This document shows, piece after piece, positions 1-15,700 of a stretch of DNA of 64,000 nucleotides. Both the position numbers and the translations under genes were made by a program. How positions within the stretch are numbered: the first letter of the stretch is position 1; every line of letters starts with the position of its first letter. Origin of the DNA: Paragordius varius (taxonomy: Eukaryota; Nematomorpha); assembly GCA_964247055.1 (NCBI GenBank), contig OZ176052.1, forward strand, positions 1,488,001 to 1,552,000, read 5' to 3'. The notes under the pieces were generated by a model. That model saw only the letters and a program-made list of their open reading frames with translations. It did no database searches and had not been told where the DNA came from.

Positions 1-88
1 GGGTCTTTCTTAATAAAATATGAATCCAAAGTTTTTTAATTTTACTTAAATCTTGCCGAAAACGCAATCTTTACATTCAATAATAATA

Positions 89-210
89 AATATGGAGACT
101 ATTATTAGCCCTACCATTGCATTTAGAAGCCAGATTAATTGATATCAAGCAATTGGTGGCTATATGAAATGAAACTTTAATAGTAGGCTAATAATAATAG
201 CCTCCATATT
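89..210. mobile_element. Short palindromic MITE
   Basis: Two inverted arms of about 25 bp (89-113 and 183-210) share the core TATGGAG-CTATTATTAGCC and enclose a spacer of about 70 bp. There is no coding capacity. The shape is that of a small non-autonomous DNA transposon. The family is not recognised and no target duplication is clear. Confidence 0.55.
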
Positions 211-213
211 GTT

Positions 214-1043
214 GGGACCGAAATATAAATTGTATAAAAAAGTAAATGAAACAAAATGTATCTTCAGTTATATAATCATTAGAATTGTCTGAAAAAAATT
301 GTATTATAATTACATATTAAGTTATGATCAGTTCACGTTTAAAATTAATATCAAGTATTTAAGTTTATGCCTCTTAATGCCGAAATATTGAGTTATTATA
401 GAAATATGTTTAATTTTTAATGTAAAAAAAATAGTATTGATAATATTAAATCCATATAATATTTTTGCTCCATGTACACTGCGTTCAAAATCGAGGCGTA
501 TAGAAAATATCCTGAACTCTAACAAAAATATAAATGATTCTCGAGATGCTTTTAGTTTTGGGGCAAAGAAAGTTATGGCGGTAATTGTTAGGTATCGTAA
601 AATCGGAGCTCTTCTAATTAAGTCGTAACAAAAAACGCAAAAATGCCAAGATTTCGCGTTAACTTTTTGAATATATGCTAGATTATGGCACCAAAAACAT
701 ATCTAAAAAAATAGCAAATTTTGTTTAAGTTTACCTCTTACTATTTTTAAAACTATGGAGAGGAAGTTATTTAATTTATAATAATACATATGATTTTCTA
801 CAAAAGTTCACCCATGACAAATGAACTTATATATTAGAAAAATAAATTAGTAAAAATTTAGCTTCATTAAATTATAAAGTGTTTATTACTATCCTAAATT
901 GTTTTGTATCGCTCCACCATGCTTCAAAATACCATCGCTTTAATTTTGCTATAAATTAAATTATTTTTTCAAAACACGTTTCATATAATTTTTGGCATAA
1001 TTTCAGTCTTTTTGTCAAACTTGCCTTTTTTAATGTACTAAAT
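214..1043. other. Gene-free AT-rich stretch
   Basis: Very AT-rich sequence. Short open frames here have no family resemblance and the codon bias of noise. No gene, RNA or repeat is recognised. Confidence 0.5.
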
Positions 1044-1320
1044 TTGATCTGCTGTCGAAGCTCACATCTAAAATTTATATTCTTCTTTTTATATTTTTAT
1101 AATATTTCAGTGATATTTTTTGGAATGAAGCATTTAACTAAAAATTTATTAAATAAAATGGGCGCAAATTTTACAATTTTCTCATATCGAGCAGTTACGA
1201 AATTGTGGATAACTTTATTAAATACTCTTAAGGTAAAAAACCAAAAGCATTAAGAATCCGATACGTTTGTCAATCAGATATATTTATATATTTCATTTAT
1301 AGTTTTTTTGTGAACACAGT
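1044..1320. repeat. Dispersed repeat, copy 1 (also 7790-8115)
   Basis: This segment matches 7790-8115 in the same orientation through many blocks, for example ACATCTAAAATT, GCGCAAATTTT versus CCGCAAATTTT, and AAACCAAAAGCA followed by AATCCGA.ACRTTT. Both copies end near TTTTTTGTGAACAC / TTTTTTGGTGGACACC. The open frame across it is not conserved between copies, so it is an old non-coding dispersed element of unknown class. Confidence 0.55.
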
Positions 1321-1525
1321 ATATATACTATATCGTTTCTAAACATGTATACCCCTTAAAACAAATTTGCCTGAGCTACTTCTTAATAAATTTAATTAGC
1401 ATTTTTTAAAGTTTTCATTTTTCCCGAATGTTGGTTGACCTTACATTTTATATAAGTGTGTTGATAAAAAATATCTTTTTTGAAAAAAAATGTGTTAATT
1501 CTCTGAAAAATGTCATGAAATCAAA

Positions 1526-1606
1526 CCCCTGATCCGCCAGCATGTACTTTCCCACTTGTAGGATCACAAGCCCTTCCTGCAGCATCACTCTCTTTGCAAG
1601 TTAATG
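1526..1606. other. Isolated GC-rich island
   Basis: About 80 bp with roughly half GC lies in surroundings near one fifth GC. The minus strand is open in two frames across it (one reads CKESDAAGRACDPTSGK) but there are no convincing splice sites on both sides and no family is recognised. It could be a stray exon, a transposon relic or a recent insertion. Confidence 0.35.
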
Positions 1607-3490
1607 ACTTTGGAAATTATTTGCATAAATATTAATTATACAATAAAAATATAATGGTTTAAATTTAATAAAAACAATATTTTTACCCCGTAATATTGGA
1701 ATCTAGGATGGATAAATATAAGCATAATTATATTATAAATAATGTTTAGTTATGCATTCGCTGTTAAATAGATTAGCACATTTAATATATAAATAACTAA
1801 ATATCTATTGTCATAAATTTTATTAAAGAGCAAAAATAGATTATTTTTGCGTTTTACAAGCAGTATATAGCGGTTCAAAAGTAAAAACGTATAAATTAAT
1901 GGGAAATTAATTATAAATAAATTACTGTATGATTTTTTAAACATTAAGTTTTAATCAAATCATGGGCTGGTTTGAAAATCTAACATTTAACTCAATAAAT
2001 TGTACAATCGAAGGCAAATGAGTCAATCAGTTTTTTGTCACCTGATTTCAATATTTTGTATTTTAAGTTAAAATCGTTAATTAGCATACTCTATAAATAT
2101 TTTGGGTCTTTATGACCTTTTAATTTTTTTGTTCTGACATATTGAGGTAATTTCATATATCTCAGAGCTCAAATTTAAATAAATTACTGTTTTGAAAGTT
2201 ATTTTAGTTAAGTTTAATTATCAAACATTATTCCTATTTAATAGATAAAAAGAGTTAGTTTTGTGACTTTTAGAGTCTTGATTTGAGACAGCTACAAAAC
2301 GCGATTAAAACGAATATTTGCTAGTATGTAGCTTGAAAGCTTTTTAAAGTTAATTATTCACATTTTCTAACCATAATATACATTTAATTTGTTGCATTAG
2401 AGAATTAAAAAATTATATAATGCGCCTAAAAGGCTAAGAAAGCATATTGGGTTAATACTTTTTTATTATGGGGAAACATGGAGTGTTAATCAATGATCGA
2501 AACTGAATATTAATTGAAAGTTTACCAATCATTTATAATATAATTGAATTATCTTTCTCCACATTGGTAGTTTTTAGGTGAGAACTAAAATTTATGCTAT
2601 TACTTGAAAAAAAACCATACCAAGGTGACATATATTTTAGTCTTATCATTTCCAGCATCTTCCATAATCAACTTAAATACACTTTAAAAAAGTCTTTTTT
2701 CATTATGAATTATGCCTTTATTAACATAAATTTTTTAGGTATCCTAATTTACCATAAATTAGGTTAGCTGCCAGTTTGATCTGTTTTATGAAAAACGAAA
2801 TTGTTTAATAAAAAATGAAATTTAATAAAATTGGTTTGCTTTTGAGATATATTTTAAACGATTTGGTTTGAAGGCTTTGGATATATTTCACGATATTATA
2901 TTATAAAAAGGTTTTTAAAACATTGTTTTTGATAAGAATCTCTTTTCAATTAAAAAAAAATGCTATTAGAATATTCCAGATTTATAATCATATTAAATTT
3001 TTTTACAATATTAATTATTTTATTGTATCTACAGATGATTATTTTTTACTCATTCATGTAATCAAGTTAAAACATCCCCTTTTTGGCTTTGGAACTAGTT
3101 ATAATATTTTTTTAATCTAAATAGATCTGGGAATGTTAACTAATTTTAAAGGTGTGTTTTTTATTTTTCATCACAATATATTATAATTATTAGACAAAAA
3201 AAATAAGTTTGTATAGTCTTACGACTGTACTGAAAATATTTAAATTTACCTATGATCGACGGTCGATATCATACCAATCAAGACAGCAAAGATGGTAAAG
3301 AAAAATAATATACGCATTTTTTACAATCAAGAGAAAGTTTGCAATGGAATAATAGCGCAACGATTTGTTTGGGACGAAAAAGGATGGAATTTAAATTGTT
3401 CAAAAAAACTCTTTCTTTTATACCTTTTACTAATCATGGTATGAATTGTCAAAAATAGATTTTGAATTTACAAGAGATTACCCCATATTA
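1607..3490. other. Gene-free AT-rich stretch
   Basis: No exon-like block, RNA gene or clear repeat boundary could be seen. The 60-70 codon open frames are rich in Phe, Ile, Asn and Lys, as random translation of AT-rich DNA would be. Confidence 0.5.
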
Positions 3491-3640
3491 AGAGCTATAT
3501 TTGGAATTCGCAAGCTAATTAAACATGATAAAATTGGATTTTCACGTTTTGCCTAAAATATTAATTTTAAATTTTTTAATCACACCGTGAAAATCTAATT
3601 TTATCATGTTTAATTAGCTTGCTAATTCTAAATATATCTT
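3491..3640. mobile_element. Palindromic MITE with about 54-bp arms
   Basis: A near-perfect inverted repeat: the left arm (about 3492-3546) contains AAGCTAATTAAACATGATAA and the right arm (about 3586-3639) is its reverse complement with few differences, separated by about 40 bp. High arm identity suggests a fairly recent foldback or MITE insertion. There is no coding content. Confidence 0.65.
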
Positions 3641-3704
3641 TTAAAGGTAGCATAATCTTGTAAATTTTACAAAAATTATTAATAGCACAAAACGGCCTTT
3701 TCAT

Positions 3705-3706
<2 letters not shown>

Positions 3707-3741
<35 letters not shown>
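3707..3741. repeat. (AT)n microsatellite
   Basis: An uninterrupted AT dinucleotide tract of about 35 bp. Similar tracts occur near 20560, 26520, 26670, 34915, 35490 and 44132. Confidence 0.9.
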
Positions 3742-3742
<1 letters not shown>

Positions 3743-5534
3743 CGAAGGGATTTTTTAATATATAAAAATAGGAGATATTATATGTTAATATTTTCGACAC
3801 CTGGGTACAAATGGGTTAGATCTCACCCGTTTAAATACACTAATGATTAATTTTAAGTTAAAAATGCTAATAATATTAGGAGGCATTGAATTTAAATATA
3901 AAGCTGTGAATAATTTTGGCGATTTTGAAATGATTAAAAACATATTGATCTAATTCCATGTTAGATGTAACACTTTTTTAATATATTCATCTGATTGACC
4001 GCAAAAAATTTTTTTCCATCTTTAAGGGTCATAGGCGGGAATAAACAATTATTTACTCCAAAGTTTTTATTTATAATAGAACTTAAAACACTTTGCCTTT
4101 TGTTATGAAATTCAAACAATAATTAAAATAGTTTATATGTTAAAAGCCCAGAAATGGATCGCGTCCTCATGTTTAATATATAGGTGGTTTAGAGTAAAAA
4201 TATCGTAATTAGACCTAGTAAATTAAATGAGGAACTGGAATAGTTTAAATTGGGATCGCGTTTATAAAGGACACATTTCTGATTAATTTATAAAAACTTA
4301 CATTCATGCTACCATAATGGTAAAATTATTACGAATTCACCTTAAATCAATTGACAAAAATGTCACTGATATACATTCTAAAAAATAATAAATATTTTCA
4401 AATCTTCGTTTTACATAAAATAATAACTAAAGTTAAAACATGTAAAGAATTTATTTCATCATAAATTTATTTCAAATGTGATGTTGATAATAAATTAAAA
4501 ATAATAATTTGTAATATTGCATAAACATTTTCCCATTATAATTGCAAATTTCTAACACAATGACTTGTGTAATGGAGAGTGCTTTAAAGGTATGGTTCAA
4601 CTTAAAATTTTAGTTATTTTAAATATTCAGAAAACTCTATAATATTAAATAAAATACCTGTTACAGAGTTTGAAAAACTTAAATAAATGCATATTGTAAT
4701 GATTGTTTATCTTTTTGCGCCTTATTTTATAAATTTTGGCTAAAAATGATCAATATAATTTTCGTAATATTCAAATTGGGTAGCAAAAAAATGTTACATT
4801 CATAAGCAAAAGAATTGATCTAAGTGTTTTTTATCACCGATCTTCAGGTGTACACTTGCTGGCTTAAGTAAACTTGCTCAAATTGCCACGCTTAACTTAA
4901 GAGTCAAGTGCGACTTTTATTCAACCCACCCTAAATATTACATATAATTTCTTCTCGCCCGATACAAGAAATGCCTTCACTTTATATTTAAATAAGGTTA
5001 ATGTAACTACTACCTTAAATAGCTATAATTGTAATAATTTACAAATTAATCTATCACGATCTTGGGTTTTATATTTATAAAAATATAATTATTAATTGGA
5101 ACATTGCCAAAATCTATTTTTGTCAAATAAAAGCTATTGATTTTATTGATTAATTAAAAACAATTATTGATTTTATACTGTCTAATTATTTGGATAAAAA
5201 TTTGTTCGAAAATTTATTTTTAGCTTTTAGTCCTTCTGCAAAAAATTGCCTTTGCTTTTACAAAATGCGCCAATGAGAGGAGTTTTATGAACTTTACTAT
5301 AATTGTGCTATTCAACTGAAACTTTACATTTAGGATTTGCGTTTACACTTTTGATATATGTCTCAAAGGCGTGATTTCTGGGGATTTCTGTTTATAAAAA
5401 ACACCTTTTTTTACACGGTGTGGATTTATAAATATCAAAAAAATTATACTTTTGGATTTGATGGGCCTATAAGGTTCCATATTTTATAATTAAATAGATT
5501 ATTCAAAAGATGTTTAAAAAATTAATTATACTAA
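3742..5534. other. Gene-free AT-rich stretch
   Basis: Nothing recognisable apart from a slightly less AT-rich patch near 4840-4930. No open frame shows family resemblance. Confidence 0.5.
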
Positions 5535-6096
5535 ATATACCATTTACAATTCAAATTCACCCTTGAACAATTCAATTCATCCTCGTTCAAATACATCCTC
5601 GAACAATTCAAATTTACCCTCGAACAACTCAAATTCACCCTAAAAAAATTGTGTTTTTTATGATTAAAAATTATTTATATATTTTTATTAAAAAAATTAA
5701 TTTAAATTAATATAATATTGAAAAAATAATAAAATAGGCTATAGGAATATATTCTTAATTATGATGAGTTATATTACGAAAACACATAATTTAATTTTAG
5801 TGTTAATTTCAATTGTTCAAGGGTGAATATAATTTGTTCGAGTCTGAATTTGAATTGTTCAGGGGTGTTGAATTGTTCGAGGGTGAATTTGAATTGTTGA
5901 ATGGTGAATTTGAATTGTTCGAGGGTGAATTTGAATTGTTGAATGGGGAATTTGAATTGTTCGAGGGTGAATTTGAATTGTTCAAAGGTAAATTTGGATT
6001 GTTCAAGGATGAATTTGAATTGCTCCAGGGTGAATTTGATTTGTTCGAGGATGAATTTGAATCGTTCAAGGGTGAATTTGAATTGTAAATGGTATA
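5535..6096. mobile_element. Foldback-like MITE family, copy a (expanded arm)
   Basis: The element starts ATACCATTTACAATTCAAAT and ends with the inverse, TTGAATTGTAAATGGTAT. Both arms are arrays of a unit of about 18-21 bp (GGGTGAATTTGAATTGTTC, or its reverse complement). The right arm of this copy is expanded to about 14 units (5815-6088). The middle is the AT-rich family core. The array is open in several frames on both strands, giving LFEGEFEL-type repeats, which I read as a by-product of unit length and not as a gene. Other copies: 8141-8456, 17474-17824, 32612-32899, 36429-36731, 49019-49301, 53828-54073, 60317-60582. Confidence 0.75.
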
Positions 6097-6309
6097 ACAT
6101 GGTATCCATAACACATGGATAATGGAAATTTGTTGTGCTGCCTTCAAGCTGCCCAAGTATGTGTAATGAGTGTTTTGCGCACCCGTCGGCCAGCCACGGA
6201 TTCCATCCAGTCTTGTATTTATTAGGTCTTTAACATTCAATAAGGGATAGATCATCGCCACCTAAACATTGAATATACCACATATGAGTAGGTCTATTTT
6301 CCCGTATGC

Positions 6310-6594
6310 TTAGGCAGATGTGCTCCAATCAATCAACCGTTCCCAAATCCCGGCATTCAATTTCTCCAATGGTTTTGGTTTAGTAGCAAGAAGGCTTTTA
6401 AAGCTCCACAATGAACGCCTTTCACATAGAGTTTGTCTCAATGTTGTACTTTTAACCTCGTAATTGGTTTTGTTCTTTAATTCACGTTTCAAACTCTGGT
6501 TGCTTCTTGTTCGTACACGTTCACACACCTGGTTGCCATTAGAGAAGACTTTAAGGTAAGCCTTAAGTTTTGCATTCCCAACCAGCTTTCCCAT
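6310..6594 (-). pseudogene. Possible Tc1/mariner-like transposase fragment
   Basis: A 94-codon open frame lies in an island of about 40% GC, unlike its surroundings. The segment STTLRQTLCERRSLWSFKSL followed by KPLEKLN..IWERLIDWS resembles the junction between the second helix-turn-helix and the DDE domain of Tc1-type transposases (S-x-T-x-R-x-x-L ... RLxWAxxxxDWS). No catalytic DDE/D residues can be seen, so at most this is an N-terminal remnant. The GC-richer block continues to about 6130. The assignment is by motif only, and the frame could be chance. Confidence 0.4.
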
Positions 6595-6689
6595 ATAAAA
6601 TTATTTCTGATGGCAATCATAGGTCCTTAAATCACTTAATACATCTATATATAAATTGTGTTTCTTAAACGAAAAAATGCACATAGTAC

Positions 6690-7560
6690 GTATTCAAATC
6701 TTAAAAATATTAAATTTTAATTTGAATATACGATATTGGGAGATTTTCCAATTTTTAATATGTTAACCCTAAAATATAAGTATTTTTGACAAAACTTTTT
6801 TTAAATCACGATATTCGAATATTTTACAATTACCATATCAGTCAACCTCTAAAATATTAATTAGTTATAACAAATCATAAAAATATTCAATTTTAGTTAA
6901 ATAAATTCACGATATTGGGACATTTTCCAATCATCAATATGTTAACCCTAAAATATAAGTTATTTTTAACAAAAAAATTTTTAATTCACGATATTCGAGT
7001 ATTTTCCACATATCAATCAACCTCTAAAATATTAATTAATTATAACAAATCTTAAAAATTTAAATTTTATTTTAAATTCACGTATCATTAAATTAACGTC
7101 TAAATTTTTAACAAATTTTTTTGAACGATATTCGAAGATTTTTTGATTACCATATCAGTCATAGATTATAATTAGTTATAACAAATCTTAAAAACAATAA
7201 AATTTAGTTCAAATTAACGATATTGGGACATTTTCCAATTATCAATATGTTAACCCTAAAATATAAGTTATTTTTAACAATAAATTTTTTAAATCACTAT
7301 ATTCAAGTATCAATCACATATCAGTCAACCTCTAAAATATTAATTAGTTTTAACAAATCTTAGAAATATTAAATTTAATTTACTAATCAACAATTAACGT
7401 CTAAAAATTTAACAATTTTTTTATTCGAATATTATCTAATCACCATATCATTCAACCTCTAAAAAATATTTAGTTAAAACAAATCTTAAAAATATTAAAT
7501 TTTAGTTTAAATTCAAGATATTGGGACGTTTTCAAACATCAATGAGTTAACCTCTATAAT
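6690..7560. repeat. Degenerate tandem satellite, period about 180 bp
   Basis: Units carry the landmarks CGATATTGGGACATTTTCCAA, ATATGTTAACCCTAAAATATA, CGATATTCGA.TATTTT and CAACCTCTAAAATATTAATTA in order. Unit starts are seen near 6731, 6911, 7209 and 7518, with shortened units between. Divergence and deletions indicate an old array. Confidence 0.75.
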
Positions 7561-7700
7561 TTAGATATTTTGCGTTATTTTTATTGAAATAGAAGCATAT
7601 AATTGGAAGTTTCTTTCATTAGTTTTTAGAAATATCAATTTGAATATAATCTGGGGTCACTAAATACCCCCAATTAAATCGAAGTGTTAAAGCTATGCAT
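7560..7700. repeat. Dispersed repeat end (also 12330-12472)
   Basis: GATAGAAGCATA..ATT....GTTTCTTTCA.TAGTTTTTA and TATA.TCTGGGGT..TTA.ATAC are shared with 12330-12472 in the same order and orientation, followed in both by AAATCGAAGTGTTAA. The class is unknown. Confidence 0.55.
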
Positions 7701-7789
7701 TTTTCCAAAAAGAACTTTTTGATTTTAATCTATTATGAATTAAAAAAACTTCGGATTTTTGTGTTTTGTTTTGCCCATTTTACTATCCG

Positions 7790-8115
7790 AAAATTTCGAC
7801 CCATCGGAGGCTACATCTAAAATTAAAAATTGTATGAAAATATTGTTGTTTTGCTTTTTATATATATTTTATGATTTATATTAGTTATACTTTTTGGAAA
7901 GTATTTAACCTTCACCAAAAAGATCATTTTTAAAAAAATGTCCGCAAATTTTGTCATAATCGTATATGGAGTACTTACCAAAGAAGTACAAATAACTTTT
8001 TAATTCAGTCGTAAGGGTCAAAACCAAAAGCACCATGATAATCCGAATACATTTTCTTCCTATCAGAATATAAATTTTTCATCAGGATATTTTTTGGTGG
8101 ACACCGCGTTTCCAA
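7790..8115. repeat. Dispersed repeat, copy 2 (also 1044-1320)
   Basis: Partner of 1044-1320, described there. It is followed directly by a foldback-like MITE at 8141. Confidence 0.55.
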
Positions 8116-8140
8116 TCGTGATTCTTAAGTCCAGTCATAA

Positions 8141-8456
8141 TATACCATTTAGAGTTCAAATTCACACTCGAACAATTCAAATTCACCCTTGAACAATTTA
8201 AATTGAACTAAAAAATAAATTATGTGTTTTCGAACTACTATAACTCATTATTGATATGAAATATATCTTTATGACATAGCTTATTATTTTTTCAGTATTA
8301 TTTTGATTTAAAACAAATTTTTTTAAAATATATAAAAATATAGGTAAATTATAATCTTAAAAAACATATGAGGGTAAATTTGTATTTTCCGAGAGTGATT
8401 TTGATGTAGGGTGAATTCGATTTGTTCAAGAATGAATTTAAATTGTAAGTATATAT
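8141..8456. mobile_element. Foldback-like MITE family, copy b
   Basis: Begins TATACCATTTAGAGTTCAAA and ends TTTAAATTGTAAGTATATAT, with the shared AT-rich core between (ACTATAACTCATTATT, ATAGCTTATTATTTTTTCAG, TATAGGTAA.TTA). Confidence 0.75.
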
Positions 8457-8596
8457 AAAGGCATTTTTAATATTAATATAATTGAAAATGGTAACATAAA
8501 TCAATTTAAAATCAACAATTTATTAAGCCAAAGGAATGTTAATGAGGAGTATTGCACGAGGTATGAGATTCTTTACATAAAATATGTTATTAAGAG

Positions 8597-11383
<2,787 letters not shown>

Positions 11384-12781
11384 GCGCCTTTGTACTTATA
11401 AAAGTTTGGCATATGATTTTTATTTTATATAAAATATTATAATGTAATAGGAGGATTTTTGCGTTGAAGTTCAAAATTATGTTATAATATACGGTATAAT
11501 ACATTTTTGATGATAAATTATAATCAAACAATAGTAAATTTTTGGACTTTTTAGGATTCGTGAAATTTTAACCACTTGAATACCTATTAAATTTTTATTT
11601 GAAAATTACTAGAAAAAACTTATCGAAAATTATTATAAATGCGTCAAGATATAAATTATTTTTAATTTAAAAATTATATATGCCAGCTGTTTTGGCTATG
11701 CGAAAAACATCGAAATTTTTTAGATGGTTTTTCAATTTAGGATTTTTCAAAAAAAAAATTTATTACATGCTTAATACGCATGTTTAAATTAAGGCGGATA
11801 TATTTATATATTTTAAATTGTCCTTTAGTAGAACACCCATATTATAAATGATATTTTTGAATATTCAAAACAAATTTAGGAAATTAACACGTGGATACAA
11901 CACATTCATTTCAGTCCTTCGATTCAAATTGGGGTAGTTGAATGCCCAGGCCTGTTTAAAATTAAATAATTAAAAAAATATGAAAATTTAAACCATGGCA
12001 AAAATTTACACATTTATAACAATAATGAACCTAAATATATAAAAAAATTTATTCAAAAATACTTGATATTACTTATTATTAAGTAAAACCTCAAGGTAAT
12101 AATTTAGTCAACATGACTTGTGTGTATCTAAATTTAAAAATAATACAAAAGAAACCATTTTTCTGTTGTTTATCAAAGTTAGATGCGATTTGAATGAAAA
12201 ATTAGCTTTCATTTTAGCTCTAAAATCAAATAAACATTTTCTAAAATGTTAAAATAAATATGGCGTCGAAGTAGTTTGATATGGAACTTTTTTTTCAAAA
12301 CCAAATTTTATTTAGATATATCGGCTTATTTATATAATTTTTATTAGGATAGAAGCATAAATTTAAATTGAAACCGTTTCTTTCAGTAGTTTTTTAAAAA
12401 TTTCAACTTAAATATAGTCTGGGGTATTTAGATACCTCAATTTAAATCGAAGTGTTAATACTGACAAAGTTAAATGTTTAATATTTAATAATGCTAGAAT
12501 AACCGAATGGCTAATTGATATACCAAACAATCAAATTATACACTTATAAGCTTTAAATTAGAATACTACTTTTTACGGATATGAAGCGATAGAACCCAAA
12601 ATGTTTTTCTTCGGAATCAAAAACGATATATCCTATATTTTTTATAAAATGTGTGGACTATATATTAATCTCAAACCATTTTCAAAATCATAACGATTGG
12701 TACATAAATAGTTTATATCATTTATTAATAAATATATTATAATTTTTGGTTCCTCAAATTCATAATACTATTTGTTGCAAT
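11384..12781. other. Intergenic region between CDK5 and BCKDHA
   Basis: Holds the 5' flank of CDK5 and the 3' flank of BCKDHA. The only structured piece is the dispersed-repeat copy at 12330-12472. No promoter motif stands out in the AT-rich background. Confidence 0.5.
12330..12472. repeat. Dispersed repeat end (also 7560-7700)
   Basis: Partner of the 7560-7700 repeat, ending in the same CTGGGGTATTTAGATACC..AATTTAAATCGAAGTGTTAA block. Confidence 0.55.
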
Positions 12782-15700
12782 CTATGATTGTACATACTTT
12801 GTTATGGGATAAAACTGATTGTATTGCGATAAATGTTTTTTCATTTCATTCTTTTGCCTTTCGAGATGTGGAGTTAATTTATCATAAACACCCTCAAACA
12901 TTTCTTCTATAGGAGGTTTAGGTTCTCGTTCTGCCTTGTTAAATGCATCTAATACCTTAAAATTTAAAAATTTTAATATAGAGACAAAGCATATAAAAAA
13001 AATTTTTAGACAATCATTTTCACCCTCATTTATTCTAAATGCCCCATTAATTACTTTCCTATAAAATAAATTTAAATGTGTAATCTATTAAACTTCTATA
13101 CCAAATTTAGAGCCCAAAACTAAAGTTTATTTTCAATACAATTGAAATATAAATTGAGTGTGTTATCCAATTACATTTTCATTTCTTATTTCGAAACCCA
13201 AAACGATAGGTTAAAAATGTCAAGGTTTAAAAATATGGCTTCCTGTATGAAAAAATTATTAGTCTTTAACTTTATGTAGTCCAGGGGTGTTCAACACACA
13301 GGCCACATGCGGCCCTTTATAATATTTCGGCATCCGCGAAAAATTCAAAACATAATATTTTACATAATCTAAATAAAATTAATTTTGTCAAACGAATTTT
13401 CCGATTTTCTAATTCCACAATGAACTAGCAAAAATGATTAAAATAAATGGTAGTTTTCATCGTCTTCTATTTAAAATCTAAAAAAAATATTTGTTGATGC
13501 CCATATATTTTGTAAATGCAGCCCGTCGATTTTTACGATCCAAAAATGCGGCCCGCGAAGCCATTTGTGTTGGATACCCCTAATCTAATACCAAATAAAA
13601 CAAAAAAAAGGGTTTTGAAATCAAAATACTTGTTTTTGAATAGTGGTTTGTGTCAATTTATCTCTATCCTCATCCCATAAAGATTGAGCAATCAGGTATT
13701 TTTTTAATCGAGTAACTGGATTTAAATCATGGGCCCAGAATTCAATTTCTTCTTTGGATCGGTACATGGAACTGTCATCTGAAGTCGAGTGATGTCCTAC
13801 TCTAAAAACATATTACAACAAAAATTAACACTGGTTAAATTTCAATTTCAAAAAAAAATAGTATCACACTAACAATTTAGAGCTCTTAAGAAACAGTTAT
13901 ACCCAACAAATACGGATATATTTAAAGGTCAAAATAAAACACCACAGCATAAATAAACCTATAGGTCATAGCTTCAATAAATACGGGTTTATGCTCGGAA
14001 AGTGCATAATTTTTGGCTAATTGACTGGCTAAATACATGGCTATACAATCATTTCCATCAACCCGGATAGCTGAAAGTCCAATTCCCAACGCTCGAGTTA
14101 TTAAACCATCGCTGGCATATTGATCTTGAGTGGGGGTTGATATGGCATACCCGTTATTTCGACTATGGTAAAAACGAAAAGTGTAAATTATTAATATATT
14201 TTTTGGATCATATAAATTGTGCAAGGCATTTTGAAAAAACTAATTGATGATTCAATTGCTATTACCATGTTTTATAACACACCAAACTACTTTTTTATAT
14301 TATCATAAACATGGGGCCAATTGAATAAAAGCTAGTATAGTATATACTAAAAACTAGTTTTTTTCCAGTATATATTAGCGATGTATTAAAAAATCATATT
14401 TTACTATCCAATACGTACTATATTTACCAGTATTTACTGACAAATTTCATTGAATAAAAATTGTTTTTTTACAAATTTTACCGAATACTTACTGTGAGTA
14501 TTTGGGTTAGATCATTATTTGCTTCACAATCCTCCAAATATTCAATATCAATATATGAATTACTATATCAAAATCTGTTAAAGGTTCGTCAATATATATG
14601 GATACATTATGTAATATGGAACAATATAAGTTTTGGTATTTGTCGTTCTAGACTTATATGAACATTTCGTTACCAAGTATAGGAAATCGGGTCTTCATCT
14701 GACCAAAAACCCGCGCTCAATAATGCTTCTTTCAGAAAACAATGTAATTTATTGAATTTTTTTTTCTCGTTATCGATCACATCGTATTTTTGAAGGGGGA
14801 GGTTAGGAGCCAGGGTGATATAATAGTGTGGATATCCATTATCACCTAACAAACGGAATAAATCATTTTATTTGCACACATATATGACTGAACAATCGTG
14901 TTTCGCCATATCCTTGAATCATGCACAGATCCTGACCATTGTACATCCACGGATGTAATTTCTCTTCATTGGCATTACATGTGATGAATTGTACATTGAG
15001 GGTACATCGATCGACCCTTTCGATTTATATAGGCCTCAACATTTTCTTTAGGACTTTTATATTTCAAAGTGTGAACAATCAATGCAACCAATAGCAGTTG
15101 GCATTTTAAATTTGGATAGTCATAATTAATTTATTCCACATATTAGGCTCTTCAAATGACTTGGGAAATTTTATCAATTTGTCACTAATAAGTACATATT
15201 TGATTATGGATATTTTAAGGAAACCTAAAGAATATAAAACAAGAATTGGCATCCCAAAAATATTGAATAAAAAAATTTTACGTTTTGAATACGCGTCAAT
15301 TAATATGTTAACCAATATTTTTCTGCATGATAACTATGAAAAGAGAGGCGGGAAACTAACTCCCAGGATGCAAATGGAGGTGTTTAAGAATAATATACAT
15401 CGAGATTTTGTTAAGATTTCTTGGAGATCCAGGATATTAATCGGGTGTAGGTCATGATTTTAATGTTTCATAGTTCGACAATATGCAAAACTATACCTTT
15501 ATGGACTACGAAATAGTATCAATATCTCATCAATGGATATAAAATTTCCCGAGTCATTTGAAGAGCTTAATATGGCGAATAAATAAATTATGCCTATCCA
15601 AATATAAAATTCCAAATGCTATTGGTTGCATTGAATGTTCACACTTTGAAATATTAAGACGTTAAGAAAATGTTGAGGCCTATATAAATAAGGGTCGATC

